Shown one piece after another: positions 28,074 to 43,199 of a stretch of DNA of 64,000 nt. Numbering within the stretch: the first letter of the stretch is position 1; each line of letters opens with the position of its first letter. A program made the position numbers and the translations under genes. Source of the stretch: Pelagibacteraceae bacterium AG-470-G21 (GTDB taxonomy: Bacteria > Pseudomonadota > Alphaproteobacteria > Pelagibacterales > Pelagibacteraceae); assembly GCA_003211555.1 (NCBI GenBank), contig QCSH01000007.1:1-64000 (forward strand), given 5' to 3'. The notes beneath the pieces are model-generated. The model saw only the letters and a program-made list of their open reading frames with translations, had not been told where the DNA came from and did no database searches.

Positions 28074-28679
28074 ATGAATAAATTTTCAACATTAAAAAGT
28101 ATTCCTGCATATTTACCAATAGTCAACATCGATACCGATATGATTATTCCAAAGCAGTTTTTGAAAACAATAAAAAGAACAGGACTTGGAAAAAACCTAT
28201 TTTATGAAATGAGATATGATGAAAAGGGTAATACTATAGATGAGTTCATTTTGAATAAATCTCCATATGATAACTCAAAAATATTAATTGCAGGTAATAA
28301 TTTTGGATGTGGATCATCCAGAGAACATGCTCCTTGGGCATTGTTAGATTTTGGAATTACTTGTGTTATAAGCACAAGTTACGCTGATATATTTTATAAC
28401 AATTGTTTTAAAAACGGGATTTTACCAATAGTGGTAAATGATGATCAGATAAAAGAACTTTCTGAATATTCTAAAAGACAAGAGGAAGTTTCAATAAATT
28501 TACCAGAACAAAAAATTATTTTTGGAAATAAAGAAATTAATTTTGAATTAGATGAATTTAAAAAGAAGTGCCTTATGGAAGGTTTAGATGATATTGCCTT
28601 GTCATTAGAAAAAACTAACAAAATCATTTCCTTTGAAGAAAAATTAAAGTCCACAAAGCCCTGGATATTTAATGATTAA
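28074..28679 (+). CDS. leuD: 3-isopropylmalate dehydratase small subunit
   Basis: [37 protein letters not shown]. Confidence 0.97.
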   Translation: MNKFSTLKSIPAYLPIVNIDTDMIIPKQFLKTIKRTGLGKNLFYEMRYDEKGNTIDEFILNKSPYDNSKILIAGNNFGCGSSREHAPWALLDFGITCVISTSYADIFYNNCFKNGILPIVVNDDQIKELSEYSKRQEEVSINLPEQKIIFGNKEINFELDEFKKKCLMEGLDDIALSLEKTNKIISFEEKLKSTKPWIFND

Positions 28680-29781
28680 AGTAAAAAAAAGAAAATTCTT
28701 ATTACTTCCTGGAGATGGTATTGGTCCAGAAGTTATTGGTGAAGTGAAAAAAATTATAAATTGGTTTAACTCTAATAAATCACTCGATTTTGATATGGAA
28801 GAAGCATTAGTGGGTGGAGCATCATACGATAAACATGGAACACCTATCACTGATGAAGTATTTTATAAATCTTTAGAATGTGAAGCTGTAATTTTAGGTG
28901 CAGTAGGTGGTCCAAAATATGATAATTTAGATTTTTCAAAAAGACCTGAAAGAGCACTACTCAAACTTAGAAAAGAATTAAAATTATTTGCAAACTTAAG
29001 ACCAGCTATTTGCTTTAAACAACTAGTTGAAGCTTCTACACTTAAGTCAGAAGTTGTATCAGGTTTAGACATAATGATAGTAAGAGAGCTAACAGGTGGA
29101 ATATATTTTGGTGAACCAAGAGGTATTAAACCTATAGATAATGGAGAGCGAAAAGGAATTAATACTCATTCTTATACCTCATCAGAGATTATTAGAGTTG
29201 CCAGAGTTGCATTCGACTTAGCAAAGAAAAGAAGTAATAAAGTGACCTCATGTGACAAATCAAATGTAATGGAAGCTGGACAATTGTGGAAAGAAGAAGT
29301 TCAAAACTTACACGACATTGAATACAAAGATGTTGAATTAAATCACATGCTTGCAGATAATTGTGCAATGCAGCTTTTGAGAAATCCTAAGCAATTTGAT
29401 GTAATAGTTACAGATAATCTATTTGGAGATATGTTGTCAGATGAGGCATCAATGCTAACAGGATCTTTAGGGTTGTTACCTTCCGCTTCATTAGGAGCAA
29501 AAAATAAAAACGGTGAAATGAGAGCAATGTATGAGCCAGTCCACGGATCTGCCCCAGATATTGCAGGAAAAAATATAGCTAACCCAATTGCAACAATATT
29601 GAGTTTTGCGATGGCCCTAAGATATTCTCTTGATTTAGACAAAGAGGCTGATGATTTGGAAAATGCAGTTCAAAATGTGCTAGACGATGGGCTTAGAACT
29701 AAGGATATTATGTCAAATGGTACTAAAGAAATTTCAACTTCAGGTATGGGAGATGCGATTATTGCTTATTTGCAAAAATAA
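28672..29781 (+). CDS. leuB: 3-isopropylmalate dehydrogenase
   Basis: [58 protein letters not shown]. Confidence 0.97.
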   Translation: MIKVKKRKFLLLPGDGIGPEVIGEVKKIINWFNSNKSLDFDMEEALVGGASYDKHGTPITDEVFYKSLECEAVILGAVGGPKYDNLDFSKRPERALLKLRKELKLFANLRPAICFKQLVEASTLKSEVVSGLDIMIVRELTGGIYFGEPRGIKPIDNGERKGINTHSYTSSEIIRVARVAFDLAKKRSNKVTSCDKSNVMEAGQLWKEEVQNLHDIEYKDVELNHMLADNCAMQLLRNPKQFDVIVTDNLFGDMLSDEASMLTGSLGLLPSASLGAKNKNGEMRAMYEPVHGSAPDIAGKNIANPIATILSFAMALRYSLDLDKEADDLENAVQNVLDDGLRTKDIMSNGTKEISTSGMGDAIIAYLQK

Positions 29782-29813
29782 AAAAATTAACTTAATTTAA
29801 TTATATTATATTT

Positions 29814-31574
29814 ATGACTGTTTATTCTGCACCTGTAAAAGATATGATGTTCTTATTTGAACATCTTAAAGATAATAAAAATTATAACGAAATTGAAAAG
29901 TATAAAGAAGTTACTTCAGATCTAGTAAAAGATATTCTAGAAGAAGCTGCAAAAATTAATGAGGAAATGCTACTCCCATTGGCAAAAGCAGGAGATGAAA
30001 ATCCATGTATTTATGAGAATGGAGTAGTTAGAACTCCCCCAGGTTACAAAGAAGCATATTCAAAATTTATTGAGGATGGTTGGGTATCTTTAACTTGTGA
30101 TCCAAAATATGGTGGTCAGGGAATGCCAAAAACTGTAAGTGCTTTTTTTGATGAAATGCTTTCATCTTCTAGTTTATCATTTAAATTATACAGTGAACTA
30201 AGTATTGGGGCATATAATTGTATTTTAAGCCATGCTACTGAAGAAATAAAAAATACTTACCTTCCTAAAATTGTAGAAGGTAAATGGAGTGGCACAATGT
30301 GTTTAACAGAGCCACAATGTGGAACTGACTTAGGATTAATAAAAACGAAGGCAATTAAAAACGAAAATGGTACGTACAGTCTTACTGGACAAAAGATTTT
30401 TATTACATCTGGAGACCATGATTTAACTGAAAATATCATTCATCTTGTTTTAGCAAGAGTTCAAGATGCTCCAAAAGGTACGAAAGGTATAAGTTTATTT
30501 TTAGTACCTAAATATGAAATAAATGAAGATGGTTCTATAGGTCCTAGAAATGGAGTTAATACTGTTTCAATTGAGTCTAAAATGGGAATAAAAGGATCAC
30601 CAGCATGTGTATTAAGTTTTGATGACGCTAAAGGTTATATGATTGGACCTGAAAACAAAGGTTTAAACTCTATGTTTACAATGATGAATTTAGAGAGGAT
30701 TGTTGTTGGAATTCAAGGACTAGGATTATCAGAAACGGCTTATCAAACTGCATTGAGTTATTCAAAAGAGAGAAAACAAGGAAAATCAAATGACAATTCT
30801 AATGGAGAAACTGATATAATTATTAAACACGCAGACATAAGAAGAAGCTTATTAAATATGAAATCGATTATTGAAGGAGAAAGGTCATTGTCCTTTTGGA
30901 TGGCACAACAAGTCGATGTAAGTTTGAGCCATTCTTCTGATGAAGTAAAAAAAGATGCTTCTGATATAGTTGGCTTGATGACCCCTGTTATAAAATCATT
31001 TTTCACTGATATGGGTATGGAAATAACTAATGAGGCCATTCAGGTTTTTGGTGGTTATGGTTATACAAAAGACCAAGGAATTGAGCAATTGTTTAGAGAT
31101 AATAGAATTACACCAATTTATGAGGGAACAAATTCTGTTCAAGCAATTGATTTTGTTTTTAGAAAAATAAGCCAGAGAAACGTATTTGATAATTTCATGA
31201 ATTATGTGGATGCTGAAATTAAAAGTTGTGAAACAATTGAACAGCTAAATGATCATGTTAAAAAATTATCTGATTTAAAAAACATACTAATAGATTTTAC
31301 CAATTGGATATCGCCAAACGGAGATACTTCAAAAGATGATATTAGTGCTTCATGCAATGATTATTTAAGATTTTTTGGTTATTTTTGCTTGTCATTTATA
31401 TGGCTTAAAACAATGAGAAAAAGCTTAGAAAATCTTGATAAAAATAAAGAATTTTATGAAGATAAATTAAATACAGGTAATTACTATTTTGATAAAATTT
31501 TACCAAGAGCTGAAAGTCATTATAAATCTGCAATATCTGGTAGTAAATATACCATGAGTGCAAAATTTAACTGA
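29814..31574 (+). CDS. dmdC: Acyl-CoA dehydrogenase, probable 3-methylmercaptopropionyl-CoA dehydrogenase
   Basis: 586 aa; MCLTEPQCGTDLGLIKTKA; AIQVFGGYGYTKDQGIEQLFRDNRITPIYEGTN; stop overlaps the next start; adjacent to dmdA. Confidence 0.82.
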   Translation: MTVYSAPVKDMMFLFEHLKDNKNYNEIEKYKEVTSDLVKDILEEAAKINEEMLLPLAKAGDENPCIYENGVVRTPPGYKEAYSKFIEDGWVSLTCDPKYGGQGMPKTVSAFFDEMLSSSSLSFKLYSELSIGAYNCILSHATEEIKNTYLPKIVEGKWSGTMCLTEPQCGTDLGLIKTKAIKNENGTYSLTGQKIFITSGDHDLTENIIHLVLARVQDAPKGTKGISLFLVPKYEINEDGSIGPRNGVNTVSIESKMGIKGSPACVLSFDDAKGYMIGPENKGLNSMFTMMNLERIVVGIQGLGLSETAYQTALSYSKERKQGKSNDNSNGETDIIIKHADIRRSLLNMKSIIEGERSLSFWMAQQVDVSLSHSSDEVKKDASDIVGLMTPVIKSFFTDMGMEITNEAIQVFGGYGYTKDQGIEQLFRDNRITPIYEGTNSVQAIDFVFRKISQRNVFDNFMNYVDAEIKSCETIEQLNDHVKKLSDLKNILIDFTNWISPNGDTSKDDISASCNDYLRFFGYFCLSFIWLKTMRKSLENLDKNKEFYEDKLNTGNYYFDKILPRAESHYKSAISGSKYTMSAKFN

Positions 31575-33202
31575 TGAATAAATATAATCAGTATCTTGAT
31601 AAAAATCCCTCAAATTATGTTCCACTAACTCCCTTAAGTTTTTTAGAGAGAGCAAAAGATATTTATCCAAATTATGAAGCGTTGGTTTATGAAACAAAAT
31701 CCTTCACTTGGACTGAGGTATTTAATAGATGTATTAAATTTGCAAGTGCATTAGAAAAAATTGGTATTACTGAGGGAGATACAGTTTCAGTAATGACATT
31801 TAATACTCCTGAAATTTTTGAAGCTCATTATTCTGTACCAATGACAGGAGCAATTTTAAATACTATTAACTCCAGACTTGATGCTAAAACAGTTGCTTAT
31901 ATTCTTGAGCACAGTGAAGCAAAAGTTTTGATAATTGACAGACAATTACATGCTATTGCTGAAAAAGCCTTATCCAGTTTAAAACAAAAACCAATAGTAA
32001 TTGATGTTCAAGATGATTTTGCAGATCAAACTTTATTAAAAAAAATAGGAGACAGAGAATATGAAGAATTTTTAAATACTGGTGATGAAAACTTTATTTG
32101 GAAGAAACCAAAAGATGAATGGCAAGCTATTTCACTAAGTTACACATCTGGCACTACAGGTAATCCAAAAGGTGTTGTTTATCATCACAGGGGATCATAT
32201 TTAATGTCAACCGGAAGTGCGGTTGCTTGGAATATGCCAAATAGACTAAATTTTTTAACAGTGGTACCAATGTTTCATTGCAATGGATGGGGTTATCCAT
32301 GGACAATTCCCATGATAAATGGAAAGACTGTATGTCTACGAGCTATTGACGTTAAAAAAATATTTGAATTAATCGAAAAACATGAAATTACCCATTTTGG
32401 AGGAGCGCCAATTGTTTTAAATATGATAACTGGTGCATCGCAGAGTGATATCAAAGAGTTAAAGCATAAAGTTTATGTCTTGACTGCTGGAGCACCTCCT
32501 CCAAGTATTATATTCAAAAAAATGAAAGCCCTAGGATTTGAAGTAATGCACGTTTATGGTTTGACAGAAACTTATGGACACGTTTTACAATGTGCTTGGA
32601 ATGACGATTGGAACTCGCTTGAAGAAGACAAAGTTAATGAAATTAAAGCAAGACAAGGTGTAAGATTTCCCAACACTGAGGGAGTAGCTGTTCTAGATCC
32701 AGAAACAATGAAACCTGTCCCAATGGATGGTGAAACAATTGGTGAAATAATGATTAAAGGAAACGTTGTTATGAAAGGGTATTTTAAAGATAAAGATGCA
32801 ACTGAGAAAGCTATGAAAGATGGATGGTTTCACTCAGGAGATTTGGCAGTTATTTATCCTGATGGGTATATTAAAGTAAAAGATCGTTCAAAAGATATCA
32901 TAATCTCGGGTGGTGAGAACATTTCTTCAATAGAAATAGAAAATACACTCTCTAAGCATCCAGCAGTTTCAATAGTCGCTGTGGTAGCAAAGCCTGACGA
33001 GAAATGGGGTGAAGTTCCATGCGCTTTTATCGAAAAAGTAGCTGATAAAGAGATTAATGAAAAAGAACTAATAGATTTCTGTAGAGAAACTCTAGCCGGT
33101 TTTAAAATTCCAAAGAAAATAGACTTCTGCGATCTCCCAAAGACCTCAACGGGTAAAATCCAAAAATTTGAGTTAAGGAAAAGAGCAAAAGAACTCAGCT
33201 AA
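31574..33202 (+). CDS. dmdB: Acyl-CoA synthetase, probable 3-methylmercaptopropionate-CoA ligase
   Basis: 542 aa; LSYTSGTTGNPKGVVYHHRG; VYGLTETYGHVL; WFHSGDLAVIYPDGYIKVKDRSKDIIISGGENIS; adjacency to dmdC and dmdA. Confidence 0.8.
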   Translation: MNKYNQYLDKNPSNYVPLTPLSFLERAKDIYPNYEALVYETKSFTWTEVFNRCIKFASALEKIGITEGDTVSVMTFNTPEIFEAHYSVPMTGAILNTINSRLDAKTVAYILEHSEAKVLIIDRQLHAIAEKALSSLKQKPIVIDVQDDFADQTLLKKIGDREYEEFLNTGDENFIWKKPKDEWQAISLSYTSGTTGNPKGVVYHHRGSYLMSTGSAVAWNMPNRLNFLTVVPMFHCNGWGYPWTIPMINGKTVCLRAIDVKKIFELIEKHEITHFGGAPIVLNMITGASQSDIKELKHKVYVLTAGAPPPSIIFKKMKALGFEVMHVYGLTETYGHVLQCAWNDDWNSLEEDKVNEIKARQGVRFPNTEGVAVLDPETMKPVPMDGETIGEIMIKGNVVMKGYFKDKDATEKAMKDGWFHSGDLAVIYPDGYIKVKDRSKDIIISGGENISSIEIENTLSKHPAVSIVAVVAKPDEKWGEVPCAFIEKVADKEINEKELIDFCRETLAGFKIPKKIDFCDLPKTSTGKIQKFELRKRAKELS

Positions 33203-33269
33203 AATTTTTTAGATATAACAACTTACTTACTTTACAAATTCATCAAAAGATGACAGTAAGCTAAAAAAT

Positions 33270-34379
33270 ATGAAAAATTTTTATATTGCAAAATCTAGAA
33301 GACTGAGAGGTACAAAATATACATCAAGAGTAGAGAATCAAGGTGTAACCTCTTACACTGTTTACAACCATATGTTATTACCAGCTTCATTTGGAAGTAT
33401 AGAAGATCTTTATCATCATTTAAAAGAACATGTTCAAATTTGGGACGCTGCAGTGCAAAGACAACTTGAAATTTCTGGAAAAGATTCTTCAAAATTGGTC
33501 CAGTTAATGACTTGTAGAGATCTATCAAATGCAAAAGAGGGAAGATGTTATTATTGCCCAATAATTGATAACAAAGGAGGAATAATAAATGATCCTGTTA
33601 TCTTAAAATTATCTGATGAAAAATGGTGGATATCATTATCAGATTCAGATGTTGGTCTTTATGCAAAAGGTTTAGCAATTGGAAATAATTTTGAAGTTGA
33701 GATTTCAGAGCCTGATGTTGATATTTTTTCAGTCCAAGGACCAAAATCATTTCAATTAATGGAAAAAGTTTTAGGTCCAAAAATAAATGAATTAAAATTT
33801 TTCGGTTTTGGATATTTTGATTTTGGCGGCGCAGAACATTTAATTGCAAGGTCTGGTTGGTCAAAACAAGGTGGATTTGAAGTTTACATGGAACATACAA
33901 AAGCAGGATTAGCTTTATACGATAAATTATTTGAAGTTGGAGGAGAATTTAATGTTAAACCTGGGTGTCCAAATTTAGTTGAGAGAATAGAAAGTTCTTT
34001 ACTATCATGGGGGAACGACATTGATATTCATGACAATCCATATGAGTGTGGATTTGATAAGTATGTAAATCTAGATACAGAAATAGATTTTATTGGAAAA
34101 GAAGCATTAAAAAAAATTAAAGCCGAAGGAATTAAAAAGAAATTAATGGGTGTTAAAATAAATGCTAATGAAATAAGTGTAACAGGATCAATGAATTTAA
34201 TTGATGAAAATAATAACATTATTGGAGACTTAAGATCGGGTAGTTATAATCCAATGTTTAAACAAGTTATTGGCATAGCAATGGTCAAAAAACCATATTT
34301 CGAAGCTTCGCAATCATTCAAAATTGATATAAATGGCAACAGTTTTGATGGAAAAGTTTGCGATTTACCTTTCATTTAG
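33270..34379 (+). CDS. dmdA: Dimethylsulfoniopropionate demethylase (GcvT-fold)
   Basis: 369 aa GcvT-like with [59 protein letters not shown]; downstream of dmdC/dmdB-like genes; no other gcv genes present. Confidence 0.84.
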   Translation: MKNFYIAKSRRLRGTKYTSRVENQGVTSYTVYNHMLLPASFGSIEDLYHHLKEHVQIWDAAVQRQLEISGKDSSKLVQLMTCRDLSNAKEGRCYYCPIIDNKGGIINDPVILKLSDEKWWISLSDSDVGLYAKGLAIGNNFEVEISEPDVDIFSVQGPKSFQLMEKVLGPKINELKFFGFGYFDFGGAEHLIARSGWSKQGGFEVYMEHTKAGLALYDKLFEVGGEFNVKPGCPNLVERIESSLLSWGNDIDIHDNPYECGFDKYVNLDTEIDFIGKEALKKIKAEGIKKKLMGVKINANEISVTGSMNLIDENNNIIGDLRSGSYNPMFKQVIGIAMVKKPYFEASQSFKIDINGNSFDGKVCDLPFI

Positions 34380-34392
34380 TATAAATCTTTAA

Positions 34393-35403
34393 ATGACTAA
34401 TATAGCTATCATCGGTGCAACCGGTAATGTTGGAAGAAAAACTTTAGAGGTAATTGAAAAGAAAGATATTAAATTTGATAATATTTTTTTGGTTGCTTCA
34501 TCTAATAGTGCTGGAAAAAAAATAAGTTTTATGGGTAAAGATTATGAAGTTTATGATCTTGAAAAATATGATTTTTCAAAAGCCAATATTACCTTTTTTG
34601 CAGCTGGTGGCAAAATAGCAGAACAGTATGCTGAAAAAGCAGCAAAATTTACTACAGTAATTGACAATTCCAGCTTCTTTAGAATGGACCCTGATGTGCC
34701 ATTAATTGTACCTCAAGTAAATGCTGATAAAATTAGTGAAATGAGAAAGAATATTGTAGCTAACCCTAATTGCTCGACTGCACAATTAGTAATTGCTTTA
34801 AAACCATTGCATGATTTATACAATATTAGAAGGGTTGTAGTTTCTACTTATCAATCAGTATCGGGCGGGGGCAAAGCACCAATGGATGAATTAGTAGAGC
34901 AAACAAAATTATATCTTGATGGAAATTCTATTGAATCAAAAAATTTTACTAAACAGATAGCATTTAATATTATTCCTCATATAGATGTTTTCTCAGATGA
35001 TGGATATACAAAAGAAGAATTAAAAATGACCAATGAAACAAAAAAAATACTAGATCACAACATAGAACTTACAGCCACTTGTGTAAGAATTCCTGTTTTA
35101 GTTTCTCATTCAGAGTCAGTGAATATAGAATTTGAAAGACCTTATTCTATTGATGAAATCAGAAAATCTTTAAATAAAGCCGAAGGTTGTAAAGTAATAG
35201 ATAAAAGAGAGGATGGTGGATATAGCACACCACTTGAAGCTACAGGAAGTGATGAAACATTCATCTCAAGAATTAGAGAGGATAAAACAAAAAAGAATTC
35301 TATTAATTTATGGATAGTATCTGATAACTTACTTAGAGGTGCCGCTTTAAATTCTGTTGAAATAGCAGAAACAATAATGAGAGCAAACCAAAATGGAAAA
35401 TAA
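34393..35403 (+). CDS. asd: Aspartate-semialdehyde dehydrogenase
   Basis: IGATGNVGRKTLEVI; NIVANPNCSTAQLVIALKPLHD; VSTYQSVSGGGKAPMDEL. Confidence 0.96.
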   Translation: MTNIAIIGATGNVGRKTLEVIEKKDIKFDNIFLVASSNSAGKKISFMGKDYEVYDLEKYDFSKANITFFAAGGKIAEQYAEKAAKFTTVIDNSSFFRMDPDVPLIVPQVNADKISEMRKNIVANPNCSTAQLVIALKPLHDLYNIRRVVVSTYQSVSGGGKAPMDELVEQTKLYLDGNSIESKNFTKQIAFNIIPHIDVFSDDGYTKEELKMTNETKKILDHNIELTATCVRIPVLVSHSESVNIEFERPYSIDEIRKSLNKAEGCKVIDKREDGGYSTPLEATGSDETFISRIREDKTKKNSINLWIVSDNLLRGAALNSVEIAETIMRANQNGK

Positions 35404-35773
35404 TCCTTTATCACCTCATATCCAAATTTATAGATGGCACATTTCATCTTTAGTTTCGATATCACACAGAATTACTGGAATAATAAATATACTAGTCATA
35501 ACTTTAATTTGTTTTTGGTTTATGTTTTTTTTATTAGGAGAAAGTAATTACGAGGTTATAAAATTATTTCTTCAGTCCTTTCTGGGAAAATTTCTTATCT
35601 TAGGCACTATTTGGTCTTTTAGTTTTCAAACATTAAGTGAAATAAGACATTTAATCATGGATTTTGGTTATGGATTTGATTTAACAACTACAAAAGTAAC
35701 GGGGCTAATTGTTATATTTGGATCATTTATTTTAACAGTATTAATTTATTTATTGGGAAGAAGTTTATTCTAA
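35393..35773 (+). CDS. sdhC: Succinate dehydrogenase cytochrome b556 subunit
   Basis: PLSPHIQIYRWHISSLVSISHRITGI; IRHLIMDFG heme-ligand region. Confidence 0.93.
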   Translation: MENNPLSPHIQIYRWHISSLVSISHRITGIINILVITLICFWFMFFLLGESNYEVIKLFLQSFLGKFLILGTIWSFSFQTLSEIRHLIMDFGYGFDLTTTKVTGLIVIFGSFILTVLIYLLGRSLF

Positions 35774-36102
35774 TGAGACCAATTACAAAAAAATGGATAT
35801 TTTTAAGAGTAAGTTCTCTTATATTAATACCCTTAATGCTATGGTTTGCTTTCAACTTAGCCGGAATTTACGACAAAAGTTATATAGAAATATTAACTTT
35901 TCTTACATCTCAACCATCTAAGTTTTTATTAAGCCTTTTTTTGATTTTTGCCTATTTTTTTTCAGCATTAAGCATCAGCGAGGTATTTGAGGACTATATT
36001 AAAGACGAAAAAATCAAAAATGCCGCAAACAAAGTTTTAAATTTTTTTGCTATAACAATTCCTTTATTTACAATTATAGCAATATTTAGAATAACTATAT
36101 GA
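35773..36102 (+). CDS. sdhD: Succinate dehydrogenase membrane anchor subunit
   Basis: 109 aa, 3 TM segments, between sdhC and sdhA. Confidence 0.85.
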   Translation: MRPITKKWIFLRVSSLILIPLMLWFAFNLAGIYDKSYIEILTFLTSQPSKFLLSLFLIFAYFFSALSISEVFEDYIKDEKIKNAANKVLNFFAITIPLFTIIAIFRITI

Positions 36103-37874
36103 AATCTTATAATATTATAGACCATGAATATGACGTAGTTGTGCTTGGTGCTGGTGGCTCAGGACTAAGAGCTGCTGTAGGATTAAGTGAAGCTGGATTA
36201 AAAACTGCGTGCATTTCAAAAGTCTTTCCAACAAGAAGTCATACATCAGCTGCTCAAGGAGGAATTTCAGCAGCATTAGGAAATATGGGTGAGGATGATT
36301 GGCGTTGGCACATGTATGATACAGTAAAAGGTGCAGATTGGTTGGGTGATCAGGATAGTATTGAATATTTGTGTAAAGAAGCTCCGAAAGCAGTTTTAGA
36401 ACTTGAAAAATATGGTGTGCCTTTTAGTCGAACAGAGGATGGTAAAATTTACCAAAGACCATTTGGAGGAATGACAAAAAATTATGGGAATGGGATAGTT
36501 CAAAGAACTTGTGCAGCAGCCGACAGAACAGGTCACGCAATTTTGCACACTCTATATGGCCAAGCATTAAAACATAATACAGAATTTTTTATTGAATATT
36601 TTGCATTAGACTTAATAATGAAAGATGGTCAATGTAAAGGTTTAATAGCTTGGAATTTAAATGATGGAACAATCCATCGTTTCAGATCTCATATCACTAT
36701 TATTGCTACTGGGGGTTATGGAAAAGTTTATTACTCAGCAACGTCAGCGCACACTTGTACAGGTGATGGTAATGCAATGGTGCTGAGAGCAGGATTGCCT
36801 TTACAAGATATGGAGTTTGTACAATTTCATCCAACAGGCATATATGGACATGGAACACTTATTTCTGAAGGTGTAAGAGGTGAAGGTGGATACTTAGTAA
36901 ACTCCAAAGGTGAAAGATTTATGGAAAGATATGCTCCTAACGCTAAAGATCTAGCATCGAGAGATGTAGTTAGTAGATCTATGTCTATAGAAATTAATGA
37001 AGGAAGAGGTGTTGGTAAAGATCAAGACCACGTTCATCTATACTTAAGCCATCTAGATAAAAAAGTTATTGAAAGTAGATTGCCTGGAATTACAGAGGCA
37101 GCAAGACTATTTGCAAATGTTGACGTAACCAAGGAACCAATCCCTGTTGTTCCAACAGTTCATTATAATATGGGTGGAATACCAACAAATTATAAAGCCG
37201 AAGTTTTAACAGTTAATGGTTCCCAAAAAACAGTAACTGGATTAATGGCTATTGGAGAGGCCGCATGTGTTTCTGTTCATGGAGCAAACAGATTAGGATC
37301 AAATTCTCTTATTGACCTTGTTGTTTTTGGTAGAGCTGCAGCAAAAAGGGCAGCTGAATTAGTAAAACCTGGAACTCCTCACGAGGAAGTCAGTGAGAGT
37401 GAAACTGAAAAGTGTTTGAATAGATTTGATAAGTTAAGATATGCAGAAGGAGACAATGGAACTGCTGAACTAAGACTTGCTATGCAAAAAACAATGCAAT
37501 CTAAATGTGCTGTATTTAGAACCGAAAAAAATCTTAAAGAAGGTGTGGATGAAATCAGAAAGACTTATGATGGAATGGAGTCAATTTCTGTTAAAGATAA
37601 ATCGTTGGTATTCAATACTGATTTAGTCGAAACCTTGGAGTTTGATAATTTGATTAGACAAGCAATCACTACTGTAGACTCTGCATACCACAGAAAAGAG
37701 AGCAGAGGAGCACATGCTCGAGAAGATTACCCAAAGAGAAACGATGATAAATTTATGAAACATACATTATCTTGGTGTGATGGAAAAAATACTAAAATTG
37801 AATACAGAGATGTGCATACATCAACCTTAACAAATGAAGTTCAATATTTTCCTCCTCAAGAAAGAGTGTATTAA
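36099..37874 (+). CDS. sdhA: Succinate dehydrogenase flavoprotein subunit
   Basis: [51 protein letters not shown]. Confidence 0.98.
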   Translation: MKSYNIIDHEYDVVVLGAGGSGLRAAVGLSEAGLKTACISKVFPTRSHTSAAQGGISAALGNMGEDDWRWHMYDTVKGADWLGDQDSIEYLCKEAPKAVLELEKYGVPFSRTEDGKIYQRPFGGMTKNYGNGIVQRTCAAADRTGHAILHTLYGQALKHNTEFFIEYFALDLIMKDGQCKGLIAWNLNDGTIHRFRSHITIIATGGYGKVYYSATSAHTCTGDGNAMVLRAGLPLQDMEFVQFHPTGIYGHGTLISEGVRGEGGYLVNSKGERFMERYAPNAKDLASRDVVSRSMSIEINEGRGVGKDQDHVHLYLSHLDKKVIESRLPGITEAARLFANVDVTKEPIPVVPTVHYNMGGIPTNYKAEVLTVNGSQKTVTGLMAIGEAACVSVHGANRLGSNSLIDLVVFGRAAAKRAAELVKPGTPHEEVSESETEKCLNRFDKLRYAEGDNGTAELRLAMQKTMQSKCAVFRTEKNLKEGVDEIRKTYDGMESISVKDKSLVFNTDLVETLEFDNLIRQAITTVDSAYHRKESRGAHAREDYPKRNDDKFMKHTLSWCDGKNTKIEYRDVHTSTLTNEVQYFPPQERVY

Positions 37875-38647
37875 TGGTTCAAATTAATTTACCTCAAAAC
37901 TCGAAAATCAATAAAGGTAAATATTTTAAAGACAAAACTGGTTCAAAAAACTTAAGAAAAATAAATGTCTACAGATGGGATCCATCTACTGGTGAGAATC
38001 CACGAATTGATACCTATGAAGTTGATATGGATAATTGTCCTTCTAAAGTTCTTGACATATTAAACAAAATTAAAAATGAAATTGACCCAACTATAGCTTA
38101 TAGAAGATCTTGTGCTCACGGAGTTTGTGGATCATGTGCAATGAACATGGGAGGTAAAAATGGACTTGCTTGCACAAAACCACATGCAGAAATAAAAGGT
38201 GATATAGATATTTATCCTTTACCACATTTAAAAGTAAAAAAAGATTTAATCGGAGACTTAAGTGGATTATATAAACAATATCAATCCATTGAACCTTGGT
38301 TAAAAAATAATTCAAAAAGTGAAACTACAGAAATTCACCAATCTCAAGAAGATAGAGCTAAATTAGATGGTGCTTATGAGTGTATAATGTGTGCCTGTTG
38401 CTCAACATCTTGTCCTAGTTATTGGTGGAATGGAGATAAATATTTAGGTCCTGCAGTCTTGCTACAAGCTTATAGATGGATCATGGATAGTAGAGATGAA
38501 GATAAAAAAGAAAGATTGCAAAAAGTTGCAGACGAACTCAAACTTTATAGATGCCACACTATTTTAAACTGTACAAGTGCATGTCCAAAAGGATTAAATC
38601 CAGCAAAAGCTATTGCTGAGATAAAAAAAATGCTTGCAACCACTTAA
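37874..38647 (+). CDS. sdhB: Succinate dehydrogenase iron-sulfur subunit
   Basis: [52 protein letters not shown]. Confidence 0.98.
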   Translation: MVQINLPQNSKINKGKYFKDKTGSKNLRKINVYRWDPSTGENPRIDTYEVDMDNCPSKVLDILNKIKNEIDPTIAYRRSCAHGVCGSCAMNMGGKNGLACTKPHAEIKGDIDIYPLPHLKVKKDLIGDLSGLYKQYQSIEPWLKNNSKSETTEIHQSQEDRAKLDGAYECIMCACCSTSCPSYWWNGDKYLGPAVLLQAYRWIMDSRDEDKKERLQKVADELKLYRCHTILNCTSACPKGLNPAKAIAEIKKMLATT

Positions 38648-38667
38648 TTACTTATTTAAATAATTCC

Positions 38668-41128
<2,461 letters not shown>

Positions 41129-41131
41129 TTA

Positions 41132-42292
41132 ATGAATATTCACGAACATCAAGCAAAGAATATACTTAGGAAATATGGGGCTAAAGTACCTGATGGAGTG
41201 TATGCCCTTAATGTTGAAGATTTATTAAAAAAAGTAAAAGAGTTAAAAACTGAAAAGTATGTTCTTAAAGCACAAATCCATGCAGGAGGTAGAGGAAAAG
41301 CTGGTGGTGTAAAAATAGTAAACGACTTACAAACTCTTAAAACAGAAGCTGAAAAATTACTTGGTAAAAAATTAATAACTCATCAAACAGGACCTTTTGG
41401 TAGAATTGTTAAAAGATTATACGTTGAAGTATCATCGAATATTGAGAAAGAACTTTACTTATCTTGTGTGGTAGACCGTACCAGTTCTAAGATTGCATTT
41501 ATTTCAAGTGATCAAGGAGGAATGGATATTGAAGAAGTTGCAATTAAATCCCCAGAAAAAATTTTAACAACTAAAGTTGATCTTGATAGTGAGATATCTA
41601 TTGAGAATTGTAATAAAATATTAAGTATATTTAATCTAGATCAGAACATCAAAGAACAAGGTATAAATTTAATAAAGTCTATCTATAAATTATTTATCGA
41701 AACGGACGCAAATTTAATTGAAATTAATCCGTTAATATTGACTAAAGAGAATGAACTAATTTGTTTAGACGCAAAAATGAATTTTGATGGAAATGCTTTA
41801 TTTCGACATCCAGAAATAATGGAGTTGAGAGATCTTAATGAAGAAGAGGATACTGAAATTGAAGCAAGTAAACACGATTTAGCATATATAAAACTTGAAG
41901 GAGAAATAGGATGTATGGTTAATGGAGCAGGACTTGCAATGGCAACTATGGATATAATTAAACTGTATGGAAAAGAACCAGCAAATTTTTTAGATGTTGG
42001 AGGTGGAGCATCTAAAGAAAAAGTTGCGGCTGCTTTTAAAATAATTTTATCGGATAAAAATGTTAAAGGTATTTTAATTAATATTTTTGGAGGGATAATG
42101 AGATGTGATATCCTAGCACAAGGAGTTGTTGATGCTGCAAAAGAAATTAAAATTAATGTTCCTTTAGTTGTAAGATTAGCAGGTACAAATTTTGAAAAAG
42201 GAAAAGAGATTCTTGATAATTCAGGATTAAAATTGATATCTGCATCTGATTTGTCCGATGCAGCAAAAAAAATTGTTGAGGCTATTAAGTAA
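41132..42292 (+). CDS. sucC: Succinyl-CoA synthetase beta subunit
   Basis: [59 protein letters not shown]. Confidence 0.98.
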   Translation: MNIHEHQAKNILRKYGAKVPDGVYALNVEDLLKKVKELKTEKYVLKAQIHAGGRGKAGGVKIVNDLQTLKTEAEKLLGKKLITHQTGPFGRIVKRLYVEVSSNIEKELYLSCVVDRTSSKIAFISSDQGGMDIEEVAIKSPEKILTTKVDLDSEISIENCNKILSIFNLDQNIKEQGINLIKSIYKLFIETDANLIEINPLILTKENELICLDAKMNFDGNALFRHPEIMELRDLNEEEDTEIEASKHDLAYIKLEGEIGCMVNGAGLAMATMDIIKLYGKEPANFLDVGGGASKEKVAAAFKIILSDKNVKGILINIFGGIMRCDILAQGVVDAAKEIKINVPLVVRLAGTNFEKGKEILDNSGLKLISASDLSDAAKKIVEAIK

Positions 42293-43168
42293 ATGTCAGT
42301 TCTAGTTAATAAAAATACTAAATTAATTTGCCAAGGGTTTACTGGAAGCCATGGAACCTTTCACTCTGAGCAAGCAATTAAATATGGAACAAATTTAGTT
42401 GGAGGAGTTACACCAAAAAAGGGGGGCCAAACTCACTTAGAAAAGCCTGTATTTAATACTGTTAAAGAGGCAGTAGATGAAACTGGAGCTAATGCAACTA
42501 TGATTTATGTTCCTGCTAAATTTGCCTCTGCTGCAATTATTGAGGCTATTGATGCAAAGTTAGAACTAATCGTTTGTATCACTGAGGGCATACCAGTTTT
42601 AGATATGATAAAAGTTAAAAAGAAGCTGAGTAAATCAAACTCAAGATTAATTGGACCAAACTGCCCAGGTATAATTACACCAAATGAATGTAAGATTGGG
42701 ATAATGCCGGGTAATATACATAAAAAAGGTACTGTTGGAATTGTTTCTAGATCAGGCACTTTAACTTATGAGGCGGTTGCTCAGACGACAGAAAATGGTT
42801 TGGGACAATCAACTTGTATCGGCATTGGTGGAGACCCTATAAATGGAACAAATTTTATTGATTGTTTAGATTTATTCTTAAAAGATGATGAAACAAAATC
42901 AATTTTAATGATTGGTGAAATAGGTGGTTCAGCAGAAGAAGAAGCAGCTGATTTTATTAAAAATCATAAGGTAAAAAAGCCAATGGTAGGCTTTATAGCT
43001 GGCGTGACAGCTCCTCCAGGAAGAAGAATGGGACACGCAGGAGCTATAATATCAGGTGGCAAAGGTGGTGCCGAAGATAAAATCAAAAAAATGGAAGATT
43101 GTGGTATTGAAATTGCCACATCACCTTCAGAGATTGGAAAAACTTTACTAAATAAATTGTCCAATTAA
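42293..43168 (+). CDS. sucD: Succinyl-CoA synthetase alpha subunit
   Basis: [55 protein letters not shown]. Confidence 0.98.
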   Translation: MSVLVNKNTKLICQGFTGSHGTFHSEQAIKYGTNLVGGVTPKKGGQTHLEKPVFNTVKEAVDETGANATMIYVPAKFASAAIIEAIDAKLELIVCITEGIPVLDMIKVKKKLSKSNSRLIGPNCPGIITPNECKIGIMPGNIHKKGTVGIVSRSGTLTYEAVAQTTENGLGQSTCIGIGGDPINGTNFIDCLDLFLKDDETKSILMIGEIGGSAEEEAADFIKNHKVKKPMVGFIAGVTAPPGRRMGHAGAIISGGKGGAEDKIKKMEDCGIEIATSPSEIGKTLLNKLSN

Positions 43169-43199
43169 AAACAAAATCTTGTATTATAATACCAATAAA

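Noticed and set aside
33270-34379. Calling this gene gcvT (glycine cleavage T protein)
   Set aside because: Sequence resembles DmdA in its N-terminal region, sits with dmdC/dmdB-like genes, and no gcvH/gcvP is nearby.
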